From assembly GCF_000316115.1 (NCBI RefSeq), contig NZ_JH993797.1:7723961-7787960 (forward strand): DNA of 64,000 nucleotides, written 5' to 3'. Each line of letters opens with the position of its first letter. The stretch's first letter is position 1. The position numbers and the translations under genes are program-made. This document shows, in pieces, positions 1-7,974 of this stretch. Under the pieces are notes generated by a model. The model was not told the DNA's origin. It saw only the letters and a program-made list of their open reading frames with translations, and made no database searches. This stretch comes from Leptolyngbya sp. PCC 7375 (lineage in GTDB: Bacteria > Cyanobacteriota > Cyanobacteriia > Phormidesmidales > Phormidesmidaceae).

Positions 1-218
1 TTTTGATGATTACCCACGATGTGGAAGAAGCCGTGTTTCTCTCCCAGCGTATCTATGTGATGACGGCACGCCCTGGAACCATTCAGCGTGAGATTACCGT
101 TGATCTACCTGAAGCGCGCACCTACGCCATGAAGCGCGACCCTAAGTTTCAGGCGTACAAACATGAAATAACCGACCTATTGCGAGGAAAACAGGACTTA
201 GATCTGGTGACTGCTTAG
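1..218 (+). CDS. ABC transporter ATP-binding protein, NitT/TauT type (C-terminal part)
   Basis: The gene enters from before the window and only its last 71 or so residues are visible. The H-loop stands at the very edge (MITHDVEEAV), followed by the LSQRIYVMTARPGTI stretch typical of ATPases that energise uptake of nitrate, sulfonates, taurine or cyanate. The protein would sit on the cytoplasmic face of the membrane and hydrolyse ATP for an importer. The Walker motifs, permease and binding protein lie outside the window, so the substrate cannot be told. The family call is firm and any narrower call would be a guess. Confidence 0.85.
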   Translation, partial: LMITHDVEEAVFLSQRIYVMTARPGTIQREITVDLPEARTYAMKRDPKFQAYKHEITDLLRGKQDLDLVTA

Positions 219-633
219 CCGCTGGTTTGCACAGCAATGTCATGTCAACACATGACACCCCTCCTACCCGATGGCCATCATAAAGGACCCGTATTTTGGC
301 TGTACTTGGCACTATGGGAATGATAGTGCCCAAAGGCAGTGACACCAGTTAGAGGCTCGCATTTTACATCGGCAACAGCTGATTTTGAACTTTTTACAGT
401 CAGATGAAGATAGCTAAGGGCTAAGCCCTATATTTAGACAAACCCAGTTCAATAAAACCGGGTAGGCAAAGCAGCGTTTTTAGTTGCTTCTGCCACCTGC
501 AGTCGTCAAACTAAGCCAAAGTTGGGAAAAATTGCCACAGCGATGGCCTTTAGCTTTTTTTCTAGAGGTTCTCAGCCAGGTTTCAGGAATGGCCTGTAGC
601 TTCGAACATGAAACCAAACAGGAGCAGCAAACT
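219..633. other. Intergenic region, 415 bp, no gene seen
   Basis: This stretch separates the transporter gene from the flavoprotein. A short palindrome (agggctaagccct, near 417-430) is the only structure noticed. An upstream in-frame TTG at 484 would add 50 residues to the next protein, but those residues match nothing expected of its family, so the stretch is treated as non-coding leader. Confidence 0.5.
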
Positions 634-2061
634 ATGGCAGTGGAGTACGATCTTGTCGTTATTGGTGGCGGTTCTGCCGGTTTAGTAGCCGCTAGCGCTG
701 GGGCTCAGCTCAAGGCTCGTGTTGCCTTAGTCGAAAAGCATCTGCTGGGGGGCGACTGTCTCCACTATGGATGTGTCCCCAGTAAATCCCTTATCCACGC
801 TGGTCAGGTGGCCCACCATGTACGGACTGGGTCCCAGTTTGGCATCTACACATCCAAACCCACCATCAAGTTTGAAGAAGCCATCAACCACGTTCAGAAC
901 GTCATCGGTATCATTCAAGAGCATGACTCAACGGAGCGATTTGAAGCCCTCGGCGTAGATGTTTTCTATGGCTCCGGTCAGTTTACTGACTCAAAAACCT
1001 TTGAAGTCAACGGCAAGCAGTTAAAAGGACGTAATTTTCTAATTTCAACCGGTTCTCGACCTGCCATTCCTCCCATTGAAGGCATCAAAGAAGCTGGCTT
1101 TTTGACCAATGAACAGGTCTTTTCCTTGAAAGAGCGACCCGATTCCCTAGCCGTGATTGGCGCTGGCCCCATTGGCTGTGAACTCGGTCAATCCTTTGCC
1201 CGTTTAGGGGCTGAGGTCACGATCATTGCCAGCCGCGATCAGATTATGCCTAAGGAAGAACCTGAGGCAGCGGCTGTTGTCCAAAAGCAGCTTGAGACCG
1301 AAGGCATTCGCATTCTTACCAAAAGCCGAGCCAAGAAAGTAGAGGTTATTGACGGCAAAAAGCATCTCTATGTCGGCGACCAAGTCATTGTTGTGGACGA
1401 GATCTTGCTCTCCACAGGTCGCATTCCCAATATAGAATCCTTAGGTCTGGAGGCAGCCGGTGTAGAAGTCGGCAAAGCCGGTATTAAGGTCAATGAAAAA
1501 CTTCAGACCAGCGTCAAACACATTTATGGTGCTGGCGACGTTATTGGCGGATACCAATTTACCCACGTCGCTGGTTATGAAGCCGCTGTTGTGATCCAGA
1601 ATGCGCTATTCCTAGCCACTAAAAAAGCCGATTATCGGGTTATCCCCTGGGCGACATTTACAGAACCGGAACTTGCCCGCGTTGGTTTAACGGAAGCTCA
1701 GGCAAAGGAACGATACGGGGATGACGTAGCTGTACTAAAGCACGATTTTAAGGATGTCGATCGCGCTTTAGCTGAGGCCGCAGGCCATGGATTTGCCAAA
1801 TTTATTACCCGTCAAAACGGTGAAATTCTAGGGGCTCACATCGTCGGTCCCCATGCCGGTGAGCTAATCCATGAAGTAGTTTTGGCTATGAGCTACAACA
1901 TGAAAATTGGAGCCCTTAAGAGCATCATTCACGTCTACCCCACACTGTCAGAAATCAATGCTAAGACGGCTTTGCAACTGACTAAGCAAAGCTATGCCCA
2001 AAACGATCGGTTACAGCATATACTGCGTGGGTTCTTCAGCTGGCGACGTTCCCTTGCTTAA
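634..2061 (+). CDS. Pyridine nucleotide-disulfide oxidoreductase, mercuric reductase/lipoamide dehydrogenase-like
   Basis: This is a cytoplasmic FAD- and NAD(P)H-dependent disulfide reductase of 475 residues. Residues 7-17 form the FAD-binding Rossmann motif (VVIGGGSAG). The redox-active pair is Cys42 and Cys47 in GGDCLHYGCVPSK. A second dinucleotide motif (VIGAGPIGCELG) binds NAD(P)H, and the C-terminal HVYPTLSEIN carries the His and Glu of the dimer interface. The N-terminal heavy-metal-associated domain and the C-terminal vicinal cysteines of true MerA are absent, so mercury reduction is not implied; a general thiol or quinone reductase is as likely. The start at 634 is chosen for the GGAG at 621-624 and because the FAD motif follows directly. 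Confidence 0.85.
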   Translation: MAVEYDLVVIGGGSAGLVAASAGAQLKARVALVEKHLLGGDCLHYGCVPSKSLIHAGQVAHHVRTGSQFGIYTSKPTIKFEEAINHVQNVIGIIQEHDSTERFEALGVDVFYGSGQFTDSKTFEVNGKQLKGRNFLISTGSRPAIPPIEGIKEAGFLTNEQVFSLKERPDSLAVIGAGPIGCELGQSFARLGAEVTIIASRDQIMPKEEPEAAAVVQKQLETEGIRILTKSRAKKVEVIDGKKHLYVGDQVIVVDEILLSTGRIPNIESLGLEAAGVEVGKAGIKVNEKLQTSVKHIYGAGDVIGGYQFTHVAGYEAAVVIQNALFLATKKADYRVIPWATFTEPELARVGLTEAQAKERYGDDVAVLKHDFKDVDRALAEAAGHGFAKFITRQNGEILGAHIVGPHAGELIHEVVLAMSYNMKIGALKSIIHVYPTLSEINAKTALQLTKQSYAQNDRLQHILRGFFSWRRSLA

Positions 2062-2222
2062 GAGATCATTAAGTATCCAACCCTACTAATCACAGATACG
2101 CTCTATCAAAATCCTATGGGACGTGTGATCAAAATCATCCTCACGGTAATTTCACACAGGTAAAGTTAAATGCATGTTCCCTTTTATCAGCGCATCTACT
2201 GAATTTTACGAGGGTTACCCCC

Positions 2223-2477
2223 ATGCCTTTCCTACCATTATTCATCGTCATTGGTATCTTTTTAGCAGGAAGTAAAATTCTCCAACAGCCTAATCAACGG
2301 CTTGAAAAACGATCAACCAAGCGCACATCCTACGGAGATTTTGAAGATCAGTCACTAAGCTTAGCCTTGATCGACTACATTTCTCGGGAGGCTAACGGCA
2401 GAAATGATGACGACTATAAGGGCAAATCTGGCTCTAAGTCTAGAAAGCACAAAACCCAGGTGAAATCTAAACGATAG
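2223..2477 (+). CDS. Small hypothetical protein with N-terminal membrane segment
   Basis: An 84-residue protein I do not recognise. Residues 2-19 (PFLPLFIVIGIFLAGSKI) form one hydrophobic segment, either a membrane anchor or an uncleaved signal. The remainder is hydrophilic and ends in a strongly basic Lys/Arg/Ser tail. It stands alone between the flavoprotein gene and a hairpin terminator 33 bp downstream, and the terminator supports it as a real transcription unit. The upstream gggttacccc before the ATG contains no clear Shine-Dalgarno sequence. Confidence 0.55.
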   Translation: MPFLPLFIVIGIFLAGSKILQQPNQRLEKRSTKRTSYGDFEDQSLSLALIDYISREANGRNDDDYKGKSGSKSRKHKTQVKSKR

Positions 2478-2510
2478 TTCCTCATAAATACTGAGATTTC
2501 ACCTATACAA

Positions 2511-2544
2511 AGCCGTCTTAGAAAAAGTATCTGAGACGGCTTTT
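2511..2544 (+). terminator. Rho-independent terminator after the small protein gene
   Basis: A perfect 8-bp stem (AGCCGTCT at 2511-2518 and AGACGGCT at 2534-2541) with a 15-nt loop is followed by a short T run. It lies 33 bp after the stop codon of the preceding gene. Confidence 0.75.
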
Positions 2545-2545
2545 G

Positions 2546-3136
2546 TGTGTCTAGATGACTCAACTCTGATGTATAGCTTGGCGCACATCGTTTACAACAT
2601 CAGTTATTGCTGAAAACTATAGATAACATTGTTGTGTAAGCTGATGAGTTGACATGTCTGTTATTGCGTCATTATTTATTTCCGACAAATGGCGAAACAT
2701 TATTAGTTGATTTTTTCTAAAAACAGTTACTTTAACGTTTACTTTAAATTGAATAAAAGACTTAGGGTTTGAAAGGCAACGTATTTCGGGGATTCTAGTG
2801 CCTGTTAACTAGGGCGTGAATAGCTCTACTTTTGTCTAAATAGGTAAATTTATTTTCGCATAATACACATAATCAGGTAAGTACAACCACGGTTTTAGTT
2901 CAGGTAGCCCATGGCTTAGAAAAGTTAAAGAGAGGCATGTTGAGGGAATTAAGGAGATAGCCTCTTCCATAGAACGTAAAACTAATTTTGCTTTGCTATG
3001 TGCTTTTTAGTTCACAAAGAACTAGACGGTATGTCTTCTCTGAGTCCTGTTTATTCTATGGGTGCTATTTAAGTTGAGAACTCTGCCAAAGATAACAACA
3101 CGTATAAACCGCAGGACATCGAATTTACTATTTCAC
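2546..3136. other. AT-rich intergenic region, possible promoter at 2649-2678
   Basis: About 590 bp without a gene. TTGACA at 2649-2654 followed after 18 bp by TATTTA is a plausible sigma70-like promoter for the downstream DUF928/CHAT genes, but it is about 460 bp from the start codon and rests on pattern alone. No other structure was seen. An alternative GTG start for the next gene at 3062 falls in this region. Confidence 0.35.
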
Positions 3137-3880
3137 ATGAAACTCACAAATAACACAATTACCTCAGTTTCTTTACCTGCCTCTAAATGGTTAGTACGCT
3201 TGACAGCGATAGGAGTAGCAACATTGTTAGGGATTCAATGTTGTTCTCCTAGTGTCGTCCAGGCTTCTGAGGAAGAGGAAGTTCGCCAAGGTTTGCCTGG
3301 TAGACGCATCAGTGGTGCATCTCGCCTACCAACATCTGCCTGTGCTCAAAATACGGCTCCTCTGGTGGCCATTGTGCCAGAGACTAATTTAGGGGCAACG
3401 GCCTTAGCGGAACCAACACTTTGGCTTAGTGTGCCAGAGGTCACAAGTGCTAAACAGTTAGAGTTTTATTTGTTTAATGCCCAGGATGAGATTATTTATC
3501 AAACGAGATTAACGGTTGAACCTACAGCTGATCTTGTTGGTTTAGATTTAGGTGTCATGGGTGGAGCGCCCAAATTAGAAATCAATCAACGCTATCGTTG
3601 GGCAGCTTCCATCGTTTGTAATCCTAACAACCGATCAGAGAATATTTCAGTGGAGGGTTGGGTTGATCGGGTTGAGGGTTCTAGCTTAGACTCCAACAAA
3701 CTTTGGTATGACCATCTGGGAGTATTGCTGGAACAGATGCAACGTCATCCACACAATCAAGATATATGGAGTCAATGGCATACGCTAATGGCTTCAGCTA
3801 GGCTAGAACAAATTGTTCCTCTGTCGGTGAGTGCCAGCTCTGTGGAAATTACGCTGCCAACAACGGAGGCGATAAACTAA
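3137..3880 (+). CDS. DUF928 family secreted protein
   Basis: A 247-residue exported protein of the cyanobacterial DUF928 family; its biochemical function is unknown. A signal peptide occupies about the first 44 residues (positive start, hydrophobic KWLVRLTAIGVATLLGI, cleavage after VVQA). The family hallmark GLPGRRISGASR follows, then a beta-rich domain with conserved Trp and Cys residues (YRWAASIVC). DUF928 genes are often neighbours of CHAT-domain exoproteins and CHASE2 proteins in cyanobacteria, as here, which suggests a shared envelope or secretion role. The ATG at 3137 is preferred over the GTG at 3062 because it places the signal peptide near the N-terminus. Confidence 0.8.
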   Translation: MKLTNNTITSVSLPASKWLVRLTAIGVATLLGIQCCSPSVVQASEEEEVRQGLPGRRISGASRLPTSACAQNTAPLVAIVPETNLGATALAEPTLWLSVPEVTSAKQLEFYLFNAQDEIIYQTRLTVEPTADLVGLDLGVMGGAPKLEINQRYRWAASIVCNPNNRSENISVEGWVDRVEGSSLDSNKLWYDHLGVLLEQMQRHPHNQDIWSQWHTLMASARLEQIVPLSVSASSVEITLPTTEAIN

Positions 3881-3891
3881 CGATTGCTCAA

Positions 3892-3990
3892 GAGCAAGCC
3901 ATAAATAAATTCCAAAAGTAAATGTTGAAGAGATGTTCCATGGAACGTCTGTCTGTACATCCAAAATTTGGAAGTTAATTGATTTTATTT
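3892..3990. repeat. Dispersed ~100-bp repeat, copy 1, with 20-bp palindrome
   Basis: This non-coding element begins 11 bp after a stop codon and recurs almost unchanged at 14972-15066. Both copies begin GAGCAAGCCAT and end near TTAATTGATTTT. The centre (3931-3950) is AGATGTTCCATGGAACGTCT, one base short of a perfect palindrome. It has no open reading frame and no T-run terminator. It could be a small non-autonomous mobile element or a regulatory or RNA-processing site. Confidence 0.75.
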
Positions 3991-4077
3991 CCAGTGCCAC
4001 AGCTTGAGACTCTGCAGTAGAACCGACGGTGGGAACTGTACTGATCAGAAATCGTCACCTGAGGAGTGTTAATTGTC

Positions 4078-7000
4078 ATGGGTAAGCTTCAAATATTATG
4101 GCGTAGTTATGGTCAAAAGATATGTGCTGCTGGGTTCGCCAACACAGCTCTGTGGCAAGGGATCCCATGGGCTAATGCCCAGGTGATCTCAGCTCAAGAC
4201 TCTATACAAACTCAAGTTGTTCAACAGAACAATCAATTTGAGATTTCTGGAGGAACAACAGCGGATAATGCCAGGCTATTGTTCCATAGTTTTGAGCAAT
4301 TTGACTTAGAGCGAAATCATCAGGCTGAATTTCAGGTGACATCTTGCGTAGAAGCTGTTTTTAGCCGCATCACCAATGGCATGCCCTCGAGGATCAATGG
4401 ACTGATAGACGTTATTGGGGGTCCAGCTAGTTTATATTTGATCAATCCGGCAGGTGTGTTATTCGGTGCTGACGCATCTATCAATTTGGCAGGTGATTTT
4501 ACTGTCTCAACAGCTGAACGTCTAGATTTTGAGCAGGGACATTTTGGACTAACGGGTCTTTCCAGTGATTTACAGGGTAACGTTTTACAGTTACAGTTCA
4601 ATCCTGACAGTCCTGGTAACATTACGAATTTAGGTGATCTGACGGTTGGTGCCGATAATTCTTTATCCCTAATTGGACATAGTGTTGTTAATCAGGGAAC
4701 CATAAGAGGTGGAGCAATTAACATCGCTGCGGTTGGCACCCATGAGACTGTCATTTTGTCTGGTGGATTGCAGTTTGCGGCGGCGGCTCAACCCAGAGCA
4801 TCGTTACCCCTGTGGCTTACGTCCACAGGAGCTGACCATGCTACGGCCATTGAAGTCAATCAGGATGGGACCCTCAGCTTGACTGGGGGCCAGTTGCTCG
4901 ATATTCCTGTTGGAACAGCGCTAGTGGGGGGGCGGCTAACAACTCAGCAAACAACCAATCTAGGCTTAAACCGTATTCAGATTGTTGGTGACCACGTCGC
5001 GACGGTAGGAGCGACATTGCGCACCACTGACGGTGGTCAAGTTTTGATTGGTGGTGACTATCAGGGAAGGGGCTTTTTGCCTACGGCTCAGTCAACCTTT
5101 ATCGATGCTGCTTCTACAATTATCGCTGATGGTGAGGCGGGTGGACAAGTGGTGATCTGGTCAGATGGACTCACCCAATTTGGGGGGGCGATTAGGGCTC
5201 GGGGAAATACCGCTGGAGGGATGGTCGAGGTATCAGGCAAAGAGCAACTGTATTTTGGTGGGCAAGTAGATTTGCGATCGCAAGGTGCCCCAGGCACATT
5301 GCTGCTCGACCCGGAAAATATTGAAATTCGGGCGGGGAGCGATCCAGGCAGTATGGACATGGGTGAGTCTCAAATATTTTATGAAAATACCCTAGAGTCT
5401 TCCATCATCGGCAATATTAATTTGTTGCTACAAGCAGACAACAACATTACCATTGAACCCTTAAGCGACGGCGAGTTAACCTTTGGCCAAGGAGATGGCA
5501 GTATCAGCTTTTTAGCGGATGCAGATGGCGATGGTCAGGGGAGTTTTACCATGGCCCCAGGCGATCGTCTGAGCACTTCAGGGCAAGCCATTGCCATTAC
5601 AGCGGCTGACATTACGGTCGGAACATTAGATACCAGTGCATTTTCCGCCATCGATAACTCGGAGAACGCGGGAAATATTCAGCTTACATCAACTCGCGGG
5701 AGTATTGTGGGTGGCGATCTTATTAGCACAGCGCGTGGCACCCTTAATAATAGTGGCAATGGTGGTGAGATAGCTTTATGGGCACCTGGTGCGATCAGCG
5801 TTGGCAATATTACAACGGCCACCACGGCCCTCAGCAATAGCGGTGGCGGTGGTGATATTACCCTTACTAGTCGCAGAAGCAACATTGTGACAGGTTCTCT
5901 GAATACGGGTACTTCTGGCAACAATAACTCAGGAGCAGGAGGAGAGGTTTCTATCGATGCATTTGCCAACATTAATACCGCTGATGTGACAACATCTGTT
6001 CAAGCCACTGTTAACAACGCTGGTGATGCTGGTAATATCTCTCTGATTAATCGTTCTGGTAATATTACGACTGCTGCACTCAATACCAATACAGAGGCCG
6101 CTAGCAGTAATACAGGAAATAGTGGTTCCATTAGGTTGAATGCAAGTAAAGGAGACATTACGAGTCAACAAATTACGTCTACCACTGTTAGCCCTGATGC
6201 AGCTCAAACCCAGGGTGGCGATGTTGAACTAAGGGCTGATGGCATGATTGTAGTGGACTCCATTAACGCCACAGGAGAGGGTCAAGGTGGCAATATTAAC
6301 GTGACTACGCAACAGTCATTTCGAGCTATTGATACGATTGTTAACACCAATACCAGCCTATTGACAACAAATGGTGGAACCATTCGTTTAACCTACAATA
6401 GTGATCCTGCTATCCCTTTCTCCCTAGGTGATGGTGAGATAAATGGAACAGCAGGTGAGATTACGACCGGTTTAGATACCTTGACGGCTCCTCAGACGGT
6501 TGAAGAAGTTAATTTAGAGACTATTGAACTCAATAACTTATTTCAGTCTTTCCCTTCAGATTCACAATCTGATGCCCCAGAACCTTTGCCGCCAGTTGCA
6601 GACCTGACTAATCTTTCCACTTTGCTTGGACTTGAAAATCTTGACAGTCTAAACAATAACGCATTAGCCAATGGCGCTGAAGGAGAGCAAGAAGGCTCTG
6701 TTAGCGATAGCGAGTTGATTTGGGCTCAAATAGAGAAGTCGTTCTCAGCTGACTTCGCTAAAGCTCTCAACTTACCGATGCCTGCCTCACCCTCCTTACA
6801 GAGGCTCCAGCAAACCTTGAGACAGGTGAGTGATGCCCAGGCGATTACACCAGCTCTGATGTACATTCGTCTCAAAGACACCCATGTCGAGTTAGTCCTT
6901 GTCACTGGTGAGGGGGCACCCGTGTATCGCCCGGTTGACGCTACTGCCGCAGACGTGAAAGCTGTTGTAGAAACGTTTCATCAGACAATTACAAATCCAG

Positions 7001-7920
7001 TGTTGCGCCCTGCTCAGTATTTGCCTGCCGCGCAACAGCTTTATGATTGGTTAGTGCGACCAATGTTAGACGAGTTGGAAGTCGCTGATATCGACCATAT
7101 TGGTTTCGTTCTAGATACTGGGCTACGTTCTTTGCCAATGGCCGCCCTCCATGATGGGCAACGCTTTTTGATAGAGAATTACAGCATTGGCTTACTGCCC
7201 AGTGCCGGGTTGACCCCCCTAGAGCCCTCAATCAACTTGTTAACGGAGCCTGGTGCATTACAGGCTACCCTGGCCATGGGGGTTGCTAACTTTGAAGCCC
7301 ATGTCGATCTGGCGGCGGTTCCGTTTGAGCTTTCACTGGCTAGTCAACGCCAGGACGATGAGCAATATTTGGATCATGAGGCCACCCTGGATGTGCTAAG
7401 GCAGCGTTTAGAACAGGGAAACTTTAAGACTGTTCATTTAGCTACCCATGCAGTGTTTCAACCTGGCAGTTTAGAGGCATCCTATGTGCAGCTTTGGGAT
7501 CAAACTGTGAACCTGGAGCAGCTGCAGACGTTACCGCTTGATGCGGTTGACTTCTTGATTTTAAGTGCTTGTGCCACGGCAGTGGGCGATGCTGCTGCCG
7601 AATTTGGATTTGCAGGATTAGCGGTTAAGGTAGGTGTTCAAACAGCGTTGGCCAGTCTTTGGTCCATTGATGATGAGAGCACCCTGGGCCTGATGGCGGA
7701 ATTTTATCGTGCCCTTGAACAGCCTTTAACCCGCAGTGCCGCCCTTCGTCAGGCCCAGTTGGCGATGTTGCACGGCCAGGTTGGTATTGAAGATGGCACC
7801 GTATATGGCAGTGATGGTCAGCTGATTGGGCATCTGTCTGGGTTAGGCACCAGCGGCAGTTGGGATTTTAGCCATCCAGCCTATTGGTCTGGTTTTACGA
7901 TGATTGGGAATCCTTGGTAA
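4078..7920 (+). CDS. Filamentous haemagglutinin (TPS-domain) exoprotein fused to CHAT protease domain
   Basis: A 1280-residue protein in three parts. After a signal-like N-terminus (about residues 1-35), a two-partner-secretion domain runs to about 165, with the characteristic LINPAGVLFGADASINL. A long beta-helix-like region rich in repeated Gly/Asn/Thr (GNIxLTS-type rungs) follows to about 800. The C-terminal CHAT domain (about 927-1280) has the caspase-like dyad His1124 (HLATHAVF) and Cys1165 (LSACAT). TPS domains are exported through an outer-membrane TpsB pore, which is not visible here. CHAT domains are clan CD cysteine proteases. The likely product is a surface or secreted protease with an adhesive stalk. 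GAGGAG at 4061-4066 supports the ATG at 4078. Confidence 0.9.
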   Translation: MGKLQILWRSYGQKICAAGFANTALWQGIPWANAQVISAQDSIQTQVVQQNNQFEISGGTTADNARLLFHSFEQFDLERNHQAEFQVTSCVEAVFSRITNGMPSRINGLIDVIGGPASLYLINPAGVLFGADASINLAGDFTVSTAERLDFEQGHFGLTGLSSDLQGNVLQLQFNPDSPGNITNLGDLTVGADNSLSLIGHSVVNQGTIRGGAINIAAVGTHETVILSGGLQFAAAAQPRASLPLWLTSTGADHATAIEVNQDGTLSLTGGQLLDIPVGTALVGGRLTTQQTTNLGLNRIQIVGDHVATVGATLRTTDGGQVLIGGDYQGRGFLPTAQSTFIDAASTIIADGEAGGQVVIWSDGLTQFGGAIRARGNTAGGMVEVSGKEQLYFGGQVDLRSQGAPGTLLLDPENIEIRAGSDPGSMDMGESQIFYENTLESSIIGNINLLLQADNNITIEPLSDGELTFGQGDGSISFLADADGDGQGSFTMAPGDRLSTSGQAIAITAADITVGTLDTSAFSAIDNSENAGNIQLTSTRGSIVGGDLISTARGTLNNSGNGGEIALWAPGAISVGNITTATTALSNSGGGGDITLTSRRSNIVTGSLNTGTSGNNNSGAGGEVSIDAFANINTADVTTSVQATVNNAGDAGNISLINRSGNITTAALNTNTEAASSNTGNSGSIRLNASKGDITSQQITSTTVSPDAAQTQGGDVELRADGMIVVDSINATGEGQGGNINVTTQQSFRAIDTIVNTNTSLLTTNGGTIRLTYNSDPAIPFSLGDGEINGTAGEITTGLDTLTAPQTVEEVNLETIELNNLFQSFPSDSQSDAPEPLPPVADLTNLSTLLGLENLDSLNNNALANGAEGEQEGSVSDSELIWAQIEKSFSADFAKALNLPMPASPSLQRLQQTLRQVSDAQAITPALMYIRLKDTHVELVLVTGEGAPVYRPVDATAADVKAVVETFHQTITNPVLRPAQYLPAAQQLYDWLVRPMLDELEVADIDHIGFVLDTGLRSLPMAALHDGQRFLIENYSIGLLPSAGLTPLEPSINLLTEPGALQATLAMGVANFEAHVDLAAVPFELSLASQRQDDEQYLDHEATLDVLRQRLEQGNFKTVHLATHAVFQPGSLEASYVQLWDQTVNLEQLQTLPLDAVDFLILSACATAVGDAAAEFGFAGLAVKVGVQTALASLWSIDDESTLGLMAEFYRALEQPLTRSAALRQAQLAMLHGQVGIEDGTVYGSDGQLIGHLSGLGTSGSWDFSHPAYWSGFTMIGNPW

Positions 7921-7974
7921 ATCTACCGCCTGATTCATCATATCCAGTTGACTGCCTAATCCTAAGGGGGCCCA

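Noticed and set aside
634..2061. Naming the flavoprotein MerA (mercuric reductase)
   Set aside because: The N-terminal metal-binding domain and the C-terminal Cys pair required for Hg(II) are absent.
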